DNA of 64,000 bases from Sphingobacteriales bacterium (GTDB lineage Bacteria; Bacteroidota; Bacteroidia; Chitinophagales; Chitinophagaceae). This document shows positions 30,062 through 37,814 of this stretch, one piece after another. The notes beneath the pieces are model-generated. The model did no database searches and was not told where the DNA came from. It saw only the letters and a list, made by a program, of their open reading frames with translations. The position numbers were made by a program, and so were the translations under genes. The stretch is taken from contig RXJG01000002.1 in NCBI GenBank assembly GCA_003963365.1, positions 513,722 to 577,721 on the forward strand, given 5' to 3'. Within the stretch, counting starts at the first letter, position 1. Each line of letters begins with the position of its first letter.

Positions 30062-31171
30062 TTACTTGTTTACAATGTAGGCGGCCACTTTGCCGTAAAC
30101 AAAAGAACGGTCAGCCTGCTGCAGTTCTTTACTTGATGCTGTATCCTTAATGATGAATGATTGTAAATCCTGAGGAACCTCTCTTGGAATCATCAGGTTT
30201 CGAAATATGATTTTTGCATCGGGTTTAGCTGTCCGTATTACCTCTGAAAAAAGTTTGTGCGTATCTGCATCATCCATCAGCTCACAAATATTGGATAGGG
30301 CAAAAGCATCAAATAATTCAGGTGGTTGCTGTTGCAGCCAGTATTTACTGTCAGCGGTAACAGGTTTAATGCGGCCGATATTTTTTTTAATGATATCAAA
30401 ATTATTTTCCTGTAAATACGCAGGAAGGCTTTCCTCACTAAGATAATGACCAAGCAGGTAAAGGGCAATAAAGTAATTGCTGCCAACAGGAATATCTTTT
30501 ATGGCATGACCGGCTCTTTTGTAAAAACTTTCAGAGAAAGAAGACGAACCATCATCAAAATGAAAGTAGTCAGCATTTAATCCTTTTTTTGCCAGCCTCC
30601 TTTTATTGAACATGGTTTTAAAAATCCATCTCCATCGCCGGTTATCCCATTGTGTCTCGTAAAATTTTTTTTGCTCTTCTATTGTCTTTAACCTGAAAAA
30701 AGATTTTGTTTTACCGGGTCCCTGCAGCAAACGCATTAAAGTGCCGGCGATTTTTACAAACCGTTCGTACCGGCCGTTCATAACAATCCCTTTTTTAATA
30801 AGAGGCAGATGATTTTGCCAGAACAGCTGTCCTTCTTTGCTTAATTCATTTTGTAGTGATAGATAAATGGATTTTCTGTCATTGTGATGCCGGATGCCAA
30901 AAAACTCCAGCAGGGAAGAGTAGTCAAGTTTTTTAATGGCCGCCTGTTTTAATTCCATGAGCCAGGTTTGTGCAGGGTTGATATCTGTACAATAAATCAA
31001 ACCCGGGTTAAACCGCAAGAAACCAAGTGAATTACATCCTCCGGAAGTTATAGTAAAAACAGTTTGACCGGGTTTTAGTTGCAATGCACTTTCATCACAA
31101 GCCGGGTCCTCCCAGTTATGCGTAAAAATTAACTGGTGCAACTGCACCTGTCCTTTTATTGTTTCATTCAT
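30062..31171 (-). CDS. DUF3419/BtaA-like S-adenosylmethionine:diacylglycerol 3-amino-3-carboxypropyltransferase family
   Basis: LIFTHNWEDPACDESALQLKPGQTVFTITSGGCNSLGFL...YCTDINPAQTWLMELKQAAI. Confidence 0.8.
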   Translation of the reverse strand: MNETIKGQVQLHQLIFTHNWEDPACDESALQLKPGQTVFTITSGGCNSLGFLRFNPGLIYCTDINPAQTWLMELKQAAIKKLDYSSLLEFFGIRHHNDRKSIYLSLQNELSKEGQLFWQNHLPLIKKGIVMNGRYERFVKIAGTLMRLLQGPGKTKSFFRLKTIEEQKKFYETQWDNRRWRWIFKTMFNKRRLAKKGLNADYFHFDDGSSSFSESFYKRAGHAIKDIPVGSNYFIALYLLGHYLSEESLPAYLQENNFDIIKKNIGRIKPVTADSKYWLQQQPPELFDAFALSNICELMDDADTHKLFSEVIRTAKPDAKIIFRNLMIPREVPQDLQSFIIKDTASSKELQQADRSFVYGKVAAYIVNK

Positions 31172-32276
31172 AATTTGTTGTTGCAGGTGATGGGGAGCTC
31201 AGCCATATTTCTTCAGTATTAAAGAAAGGTGATACATCTATTCCGTTCCGTTTACTCATTGCCAGTATGATTTCCATTTTTTCTTTACTAATATTGCCAC
31301 GGCCGGTTGAAAAAGCTTCGAACTTTTTTTCCATGCTTAAAACAATACTTTCCAGCAGGCAGCCATGGGACACACCGGCACAAGGATACTGGTAAAAATC
31401 CTCCATATACTTTGGGGTGAAGTAGAAACCGGGAGAAATAAATCCCATTCCACCACAGAAGATGGACTGTTTTAAATGAACCGGTAAATGCCGAATAATA
31501 TTTTTAGGATATCCTGCATCGCATATAATTACGGTTTCTTTTAAAAGATTGGTATCCCAGTTTTCTACCGGTGAGCTGGCTACCAAAATGATTATATCTG
31601 CCTGTGGCAACAAAGCATTTAAGCTGACAGAAGCCTGGCAGTTAATATCTTTTTCCTGCAGGGATGCGGCCTGCTGTTGCAGTTGCTTATTATTTCTTGC
31701 ACATAGCAACAATGAATGAATTACTCCGGCAAAATAGTTTACACAGGCAGAACCTATATCACCAGTAGAACCCACCACCAGCAATTTACACTGATGAATA
31801 TCTTTTCCCTTCTGCTCACAAGCTTTTATAATTCCCTTGCATATAAAAGAGGCAGTTAACGTATTGCCGGTTGTGAAAAAAGTGTTTTTAACTTCCTGCA
31901 AAGGATTACCTGCTGCTTCCAATACAATGGAAGTAAATCCCCCCAAGGAAGCAATCCTGGCTCCTTCAGAAGCCGCACAAATACAAGCAGCTTTTACTTT
32001 AGACAGGTTTTGCTGGAGGTGTTTTATGTTAATATGTTCCGGCGATATAAACGTTTCCACATAAATACCCTGTACTGGCTCGCCCCGGAGTGTGTTAACA
32101 GTTATATCAAACACCTTTCTTGGCGGAATATATGGGTAGATGTCTTTAATAGCCGCTAAGCTTAACGGCTCAGTACCTTCCATTTTTCGCATTGTATTCA
32201 CCAGTATTTCTACTTTCTGCCAGTTTTCCTGGTGGCCAATTAAAGCAAAGTCTATGCGGGGAGCTGAATGATCCAT
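31164..32276 (-). CDS. long-chain acyl-[acyl-carrier-protein] reductase (AAR)-like protein
   Basis: LGGFTSIVLEAAG, FFTTGNTLTASFICKGI, LLVVGSTGDIGSACVNYF, CDAGYPKNI, HGCLLESIVLSMEKKFEAFSTGRGNISKEKMEII. Confidence 0.8.
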   Translation of the reverse strand: MDHSAPRIDFALIGHQENWQKVEILVNTMRKMEGTEPLSLAAIKDIYPYIPPRKVFDITVNTLRGEPVQGIYVETFISPEHINIKHLQQNLSKVKAACICAASEGARIASLGGFTSIVLEAAGNPLQEVKNTFFTTGNTLTASFICKGIIKACEQKGKDIHQCKLLVVGSTGDIGSACVNYFAGVIHSLLLCARNNKQLQQQAASLQEKDINCQASVSLNALLPQADIIILVASSPVENWDTNLLKETVIICDAGYPKNIIRHLPVHLKQSIFCGGMGFISPGFYFTPKYMEDFYQYPCAGVSHGCLLESIVLSMEKKFEAFSTGRGNISKEKMEIILAMSKRNGIDVSPFFNTEEIWLSSPSPATTNYE

Positions 32277-32995
32277 TGCAGGGTTTTTTGGCCGGGTAAA
32301 CCAATACGGTCTAATGTTTTCATATAAAGATTGAGTGCATTACCCCGTATAACCGACAGATCCAGTTGTGCATGATGCAGGGACTCTTTCATGCAACTGT
32401 CTTTACAAACACCGCAATGGCCTTTGAGATCAGATTTGGCGGTCCATTCGCCCAGTATAGTCATACAATCTTTATGTATCTGTTCTATCTTAAGAAAAAA
32501 AGCGAGGGGATCTTTATCCATCTCTGCCCTCAACAGGTCAATGGAGTGTTCAATATGTTCTTCTTCTTCTTTAGAAATAGCAAGAAATAATTCTCCAATA
32601 TCGTTTTGCAGCGCTTCACCCGTATCTTTATACATACTTACCGCAAAACATTCCAGCATTACTTCCTGTATGATTATGCAGCCAATAAAATCTTTTTGCG
32701 CAGCATATTTTAAAAAGCACTCACGAACACTTTTCCAGTAGTAACCGTTTAGATTGATGACGGGCTCCAGCTGATGTTTTTGGGCGATAGCCATAAATCC
32801 TTCGGCATGGCCTCTTTCGCAATTAGCATGTTCCACTGCTTCCATTTTTTCAAGTACATCATCCACACTGTCGCAGAGAGTGGCAAAATTGCTCATGCCA
32901 ACCAGTTCACCGGTAATAGCCTGGGATAGAATGTCAGTAACAAGATGCCAGTATTCTGCACTTTGTTGTGTGTGGGAGTTTTGTGTAGCCAGCAT
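32252..32995 (-). CDS. aldehyde-deformylating oxygenase (ADO)-like ferritin-fold di-iron protein
   Basis: ITGELVGM, CERGHAEGFMAIAQ (ExxH), IIIQEVMLECFAVSMY (E), EEEEHIEHSIDLL (ExxH), NALNLYMKTLDRIGL; order and spacing as in cyanobacterial ADO. Confidence 0.72.
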   Translation of the reverse strand: MLATQNSHTQQSAEYWHLVTDILSQAITGELVGMSNFATLCDSVDDVLEKMEAVEHANCERGHAEGFMAIAQKHQLEPVINLNGYYWKSVRECFLKYAAQKDFIGCIIIQEVMLECFAVSMYKDTGEALQNDIGELFLAISKEEEEHIEHSIDLLRAEMDKDPLAFFLKIEQIHKDCMTILGEWTAKSDLKGHCGVCKDSCMKESLHHAQLDLSVIRGNALNLYMKTLDRIGLPGQKTLQWIIQLPA

Positions 32996-33016
32996 AAAAT
33001 TGGTTTTAATGAATGA

Positions 33017-34060
33017 TTAAATAACGCTGTAATCTTCAAAGGTGATGCCGGTATTAATTTGTTTCAACAGGAGGGGGTGTTGTTGCAGGCTGGTGATGTA
33101 TCCGTTGGACTGGAAGGTAAACATACTTTGAGGTCCTACCAGTTTCTCAAGGATGCTGTCTTTTTCTTGTACGGTAAAAGATACAAAATGAAATCCATTC
33201 TGAAAGGCATCATGCCGGATTTTTTTTAAAATGGCAAGAAATTCTTTTTCTGCGCCGGGCACAAAAGCATAATAACGGATGTATAAAATTTTTAATGGCT
33301 GATTTTTTACTGGTACTTCAGGTAACGGATATACCTTTTTGGAAATACGCAGCAGGATGAGCAGCATACCGGTAAAAAATGGGTGGCCTATTACTACATT
33401 TTGTTTAAAAGGCAGTGGATTAAATACGGTTGCGGCAGCTTTTATTTCCTGATCTTTCTGCCATATATAATGCGTGGAATCGCTTTCTGTTTTTATTAAG
33501 GGATGAAGGGAGAACCGGGAAAAATAATTTTGGTAAAAAGAATCCAGGCGGGCCATTGGCTGATGAACTGATATAAACGGGAAAACCCGGTTACATTTCC
33601 GGGGGAGCAACTGGTGTACTTTAAACACACCCGTATTTTCAAACGGAGTAAAACCTGCCCTTGCACCTTTGAATAGTTTCTGTACTGCGGTATTGCCTGC
33701 AGCCGTGGTACAAAGTACCAGGTCAGCATTTATTCTCTTCAATTCTTCCGCCATCGCTTTTAACAAACGAAAAGCAACCGGGCTGCGGGTATACAAAGGA
33801 TGAACCTTTAAATCACCAAGATAGTAAACGGGATATACATTACCATTAACAACAGCATAGTGCATGGAACAGGAAACCGAACCAATTAACTGTTGCTCCA
33901 GCTCTGCTACCAGTACAATATAGTTCCCTCTTTTTCTGAGCAGTTCAAAAAAATCAGGCTTACGATCAATGCGTAAACTGATAATACCTTCCATGGGTGC
34001 AAGACCAGTTAAGGCAATCAGTTTCTCATTATCCTGTATAGTTGCCCTGCGGACAATCAT
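33017..34060 (-). CDS. GNAT family N-acetyltransferase-like protein (N-terminal domain) with unassigned C-terminal half
   Basis: MIVRRATIQDNEKLIALT...YYLGDLKVHPLYTRSPVAFRLLKAMAEEL. Confidence 0.7.
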   Translation of the reverse strand: MIVRRATIQDNEKLIALTGLAPMEGIISLRIDRKPDFFELLRKRGNYIVLVAELEQQLIGSVSCSMHYAVVNGNVYPVYYLGDLKVHPLYTRSPVAFRLLKAMAEELKRINADLVLCTTAAGNTAVQKLFKGARAGFTPFENTGVFKVHQLLPRKCNRVFPFISVHQPMARLDSFYQNYFSRFSLHPLIKTESDSTHYIWQKDQEIKAAATVFNPLPFKQNVVIGHPFFTGMLLILLRISKKVYPLPEVPVKNQPLKILYIRYYAFVPGAEKEFLAILKKIRHDAFQNGFHFVSFTVQEKDSILEKLVGPQSMFTFQSNGYITSLQQHPLLLKQINTGITFEDYSVI

Positions 34061-34149
34061 TATTGTAAGTTACAAAAGATGATTTTACACAAAATCAGTA
34101 ATCTTAAAACAATTTTTCTTAAAGTACAAGCTTTGGTATCTTCACTGTA

Positions 34150-34242
34150 ATGAGAACTATCCGTCATGCTGATGCGGGTTATGATATTGCATTGGATACA
34201 GCGAGGAAGAATGGGTTGGATATAAATGAAAGACTGAAGTAA
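34150..34242 (+). pseudogene. hutU: 3'-terminal remnant of a second hutU allele
   Basis: [30 protein letters not shown] collinear without gaps with HutU C-terminus [30 protein letters not shown] (24704..24796). Confidence 0.88.
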
Positions 34243-34328
34243 AAATTCAAAAGTCAAAATTCAAAAATAAAAAGGTTTTTGTTTTTACATCATCAAATTT
34301 TCAAATCACCAAATCACCAAATCAATCA

Positions 34329-35243
34329 ATGCCCACCACCCGTAGAAAGTTCATCATCAATACCGCCATGCTCACCGGAGCAGCTGCACTCGGTATGTCA
34401 TTTGCCCCAAAGAAAGCACCCAAACTTTCTTTCTCCACTCTCGGCTGTCCTGATTGGGATTTTAATACCATTGTTGATTTTGCGGCAAAGAATAATTACA
34501 GGGGCATTGAGATAAGGGGTATTCAACGGCAAATGGATTTAACCCTGTGCAAGGAATTCAGCAAAGAAAATATAGCAGCCACCAAAGAACAGCTGACAAA
34601 AAATAATTTACGCATCATCAATCTTGGTGCCTCTGCCAACCTACATACTGCCGAACCAAAAGAAAGAAAAAAGAATTTAGATGAAGCCAAACGTTTTATT
34701 GATTTGGCCAGTGAATTGAATTGCCCATATATAAGAGTGTTCCCTAACAATCTTCCCAAAGATTCAGCAAAAGAAGAAGCACTGCAGCTTATCAGCAACG
34801 GACTAATAGAACTTGGCAACTACAGCAAAGACAAAAACGTAAGGGTGCTGATGGAAACACATGGAGATCTGGTGCACACCAAAGACCTTATCACTGTTAT
34901 GCAGGCAGCTAAGTTTGCGCATGTGGGTTTGGTATGGGATGTATGTAATATGTGGGTCATCACCAAAGAATCACCTAAGCAAGTGTACCAGCAGTTAAAA
35001 CCGTGGATACATCATACGCATATAAAAGATGCGGTGCTAAAGGACGGTAATCCCAATTATGTATTACTCGGCAAAGGTGAAGTGCCCATCTTTGAAGCGA
35101 TAGATGTGCTGCGTAAAAATAATTACAAAGGCTACTACAGCTTTGAATGGGAAAAACTCTGGCACCCGGAAATTCTGGAACCGGAAGTAGCGATAGCGGA
35201 TTACCCGGTAGCGATGAATAAGCATTTTAATAATGAGAAATAA
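34329..35243 (+). CDS. sugar phosphate isomerase/epimerase (TIM barrel), Tat-like signal
   Basis: TTRRKFIINTAMLTGAAALGMSFAP; MWVITKESPKQVYQQLKPWIHHTHIKDAV. Confidence 0.85.
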   Translation: MPTTRRKFIINTAMLTGAAALGMSFAPKKAPKLSFSTLGCPDWDFNTIVDFAAKNNYRGIEIRGIQRQMDLTLCKEFSKENIAATKEQLTKNNLRIINLGASANLHTAEPKERKKNLDEAKRFIDLASELNCPYIRVFPNNLPKDSAKEEALQLISNGLIELGNYSKDKNVRVLMETHGDLVHTKDLITVMQAAKFAHVGLVWDVCNMWVITKESPKQVYQQLKPWIHHTHIKDAVLKDGNPNYVLLGKGEVPIFEAIDVLRKNNYKGYYSFEWEKLWHPEILEPEVAIADYPVAMNKHFNNEK

Positions 35244-35276
35244 GAAAGGTGAAATAAGGAATGAGAAAGTAAATGT

Positions 35277-35355
35277 TCACGCAAAGGCGCTAAGACGCAA
35301 CGGGTAAGTTCGCAAAAAAAAACGTAGCGCCGCTGCGCCGTGGCATGAAATAAAA
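35277..35355. repeat. dispersed CACGCAAAGGCGC intergenic repeat
   Basis: TTCACGCAAAGGCGCTAAGACGCAACG...AGCGCCGCTGCGCCGTGGCATGAAA. Confidence 0.65.
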
Positions 35356-35404
35356 ATAAGCAACTAATTCAACATTCATCATTCAAAATTCAACATAATA
35401 AAAA

Positions 35405-37096
35405 GTGCCTCAACCCTTAACTAAAGCAAAACAACAAAACACTTACGATGCTATTGTGGTAGGCTCCGGCATCAGCGGCGGATGGGCGGCTAAAGAATTG
35501 TGTGAAAAAGGATTAAAAGTATTAATGCTCGAGCGGGGAAGAATGGTGGAGCATCCCAAAGATTATATTACTACCAATAAAAGTTTATGGGAGTTTGAGC
35601 ACCGGCTCAATTTATCTATTGATGATAAACAAACACATCCCATACAAAGCCGTCACTGGTCTTTCAGGGAAGACAATAAACATTTTTACATTAACGATCA
35701 GCAAAATCCTTACGAAGAGAAACAACGGTTCGACTGGATACGGGGCGATGTTGTTGGCGGACGATCCTTGTTATGGTCAAGAGCTACTTACCGCTGGAGC
35801 GACCTGGATTTTGAAGCCAACCTCAAAGATGGGCATGGGGTAGACTGGCCCATCCGTTATAAAGATATTGCGCCGTGGTACGATTATGTAGAACGTTTTA
35901 TTGGGGTGAGCGGCAGCAAAGAAAATATTCCGCAGTTGCCGGATGGTATCTTTCAGCCGCCTTTTGAAATGAATGCGGTGGAAAAACATTTCAAGCAGCA
36001 AATAGAATCGCATTATCCCGACCGTAAAGTAATTATGGGCCGCAGTGCTAACTTAACGGCTCCCGTAAAAGACCGCGGACTTTGCCAGAGCCGCAATCTC
36101 TGTCACCGTGGTTGTCCATGGGGTGCTTACTTCAGTACTAACGCCAGCACCATGCCGGCAGCTTTTGCCACCGGTAATCTTACGCTGAAAAGCGGTGCAC
36201 TGGTAAATAAAGTATTGTACAATGAAGCAACGCAAAGAGCTGAAGGGGTGGAAGTGATACATACCGATACCAGACAAACAGAAACCTTTTACGCCAAATT
36301 GATTTTCCTCAACGCCTCTACGGTGGCTACAGCTTTTATATTGCTCAACTCGGTAAGCAACCGTTTCCCCAATGGACTGGGTAATGGCAGCGACCAGGTA
36401 GGCCGCAACCTGATGGATCATCACAAAGGACTGGGCTTTGAAGCAGGCGTGGAAGGTTTTGCTGATAGTTATTACAGCGGTTACCGCCCGGTGCCTTTGT
36501 ATATACCCCGTTTTGAAAATGTAAAAGAGAGTAACCCCCATTTTGTGAGGGGTTATCATTACGGTGCTTCTGCTTACCGGCCAAGGCAAAGCAACGGTGC
36601 TCCCCTTGGTGAAGAACTGAAACAAGCCCTTAGCGAACCCGGTGACTGGCGCATAGGTTTGTATGCTTTTGGTGAATGCCTGCCTTATTCCGATAACCGC
36701 ATTACGCTAAGTAAGGATAAGCAGGACCCATGGGGAAGGCCACAGGTAGTAATGGATTGTTCTTTTAAAGAGAACGAGCACCGCATGCATGAACAGATTA
36801 AAACCAACGGTCTGGAAATGCTGGAAGCAGCCGGTTATAAAAACCCGCAGGTGAGCGGAAGCATCAGTTACCCCGGTAATGCCAACCACGAAATGGGTAT
36901 TGCCCGTATGGGCCGTGATGCGAAGACCAGTGTCTTAAATGCTTTCAATCAAATGCACGAAGTACCCAATGTATTTATTACCGATGGCAGTTGCATGACG
37001 AGCAGCTCCTGTGTAAACCCCTCGCTTACCTATATGGCGCTGACTGCCCGTGCCTGCGATTATGCGGTTACTGCGTTGAAGAAAGGGGAGTTGTGA
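35405..37096 (+). CDS. GMC family oxidoreductase (GTG start)
   Basis: YDAIVVGSGISGGWAAKELCEKGLKVLMLERG, NANHEMGIARMG, VFITDGSCMTSSSCVNPSLTYMALTARACDYA. Confidence 0.9.
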   Translation: MPQPLTKAKQQNTYDAIVVGSGISGGWAAKELCEKGLKVLMLERGRMVEHPKDYITTNKSLWEFEHRLNLSIDDKQTHPIQSRHWSFREDNKHFYINDQQNPYEEKQRFDWIRGDVVGGRSLLWSRATYRWSDLDFEANLKDGHGVDWPIRYKDIAPWYDYVERFIGVSGSKENIPQLPDGIFQPPFEMNAVEKHFKQQIESHYPDRKVIMGRSANLTAPVKDRGLCQSRNLCHRGCPWGAYFSTNASTMPAAFATGNLTLKSGALVNKVLYNEATQRAEGVEVIHTDTRQTETFYAKLIFLNASTVATAFILLNSVSNRFPNGLGNGSDQVGRNLMDHHKGLGFEAGVEGFADSYYSGYRPVPLYIPRFENVKESNPHFVRGYHYGASAYRPRQSNGAPLGEELKQALSEPGDWRIGLYAFGECLPYSDNRITLSKDKQDPWGRPQVVMDCSFKENEHRMHEQIKTNGLEMLEAAGYKNPQVSGSISYPGNANHEMGIARMGRDAKTSVLNAFNQMHEVPNVFITDGSCMTSSSCVNPSLTYMALTARACDYAVTALKKGEL

Positions 37097-37137
37097 GTGG
37101 TGAGTAGCGAGTTGCGGGAGGCGAGTAGTGGGAATGG

Positions 37138-37190
37138 TGAATAATGAATAATGAATAATGAATAATGAATAATGAATAATGAATAGTGAA
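37138..37190. repeat. heptanucleotide tandem repeat (ATGAATA)n
   Basis: TGAATAATGAATAATGAATAATGAATAATGAATAATGAATAATGAATAGTGAATC. Confidence 0.9.
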
Positions 37191-37220
37191 TCAAGATACT
37201 CAACTGTTATATCTTTTACT

Positions 37221-37473
37221 ACCGTCATTGCGAGACTTGCGTAGCTTGTCGTGGTAATCTCCTGACTGAAAGAGAAACTCAACCAATGCTCCTTTCTTGT
37301 CATTCCGTGTATGCCGGGAATCTCAGAGGGTTTAATACTGATGAATGTTATAATCTCGGGGATGTCTCCTGCGTTGACATGACAACACGGGTGTGCCTGC
37401 GATTATCGGTGAAGGAGTTGAAGAAAGGGGAAGGTGTGATGCTTGTTTCGTGGGACACGAACCAAGGCGGTTG
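37221..37473. repeat. 253-bp direct repeat, copy A
   Basis: ACCGTCATTGCGAGACTTGCG...CCAAGGCGGTTG; about 3 mismatches by eye versus copy B, offset 319 bp. Confidence 0.93.
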
Positions 37474-37539
37474 AATGTCATAGTCTCTGAGATGTCTCAC
37501 TACGTTCGACATGACCAGAAGGGGACTATTACTCCCCAC

Positions 37540-37792
37540 ACCGTCATTGCGAGACTTGCGTAGCTTGTCGTGGCAATCTCCTGACTGAAAGAGAAACTCA
37601 ACCAATGCTCCTTTCTTGTCATTCCGTGTATGCGGGGAATCTCAGAGGGTTTAATACTGATGAATGTTATAATCTCGGGGATGTCTCCTGCGTTGACATG
37701 ACAACACGGGTGTGCCTGCGATTATCGGTAAAGGAGTTGAAGAAAGGGGAAGGTGTGATGCTTGTTTCGTGGGACACGAACCAAGGCGGTTG
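37540..37792. repeat. 253-bp direct repeat, copy B
   Basis: Near-identical to 37221..37473. Confidence 0.93.
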
Positions 37793-37814
37793 CCACCATT
37801 GCAGCAAAACGCTG

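Noticed and set aside
24797-34149. Classical integrative element (ICE/phage) with integrase for the island
   Set aside because: No integrase, transposase, relaxase or att-like perfect repeat visible; the flanking hutU copy is divergent, favouring recombination over a recent site-specific event.
36053-36625. 190-aa antisense ORF inside the GMC oxidoreductase
   Set aside because: Antisense to a strongly conserved coding region, no recognisable family; typical spurious antisense ORF. The same applies to other antisense ORFs in the track (e.g. 6508-7236, 23098-23818, 32366-32741, 47215-47876).
37138-37190. Regular short repeats resembling a CRISPR-like array
   Set aside because: Contiguous 7-nt units with no spacers; a simple tandem repeat, no cas genes.
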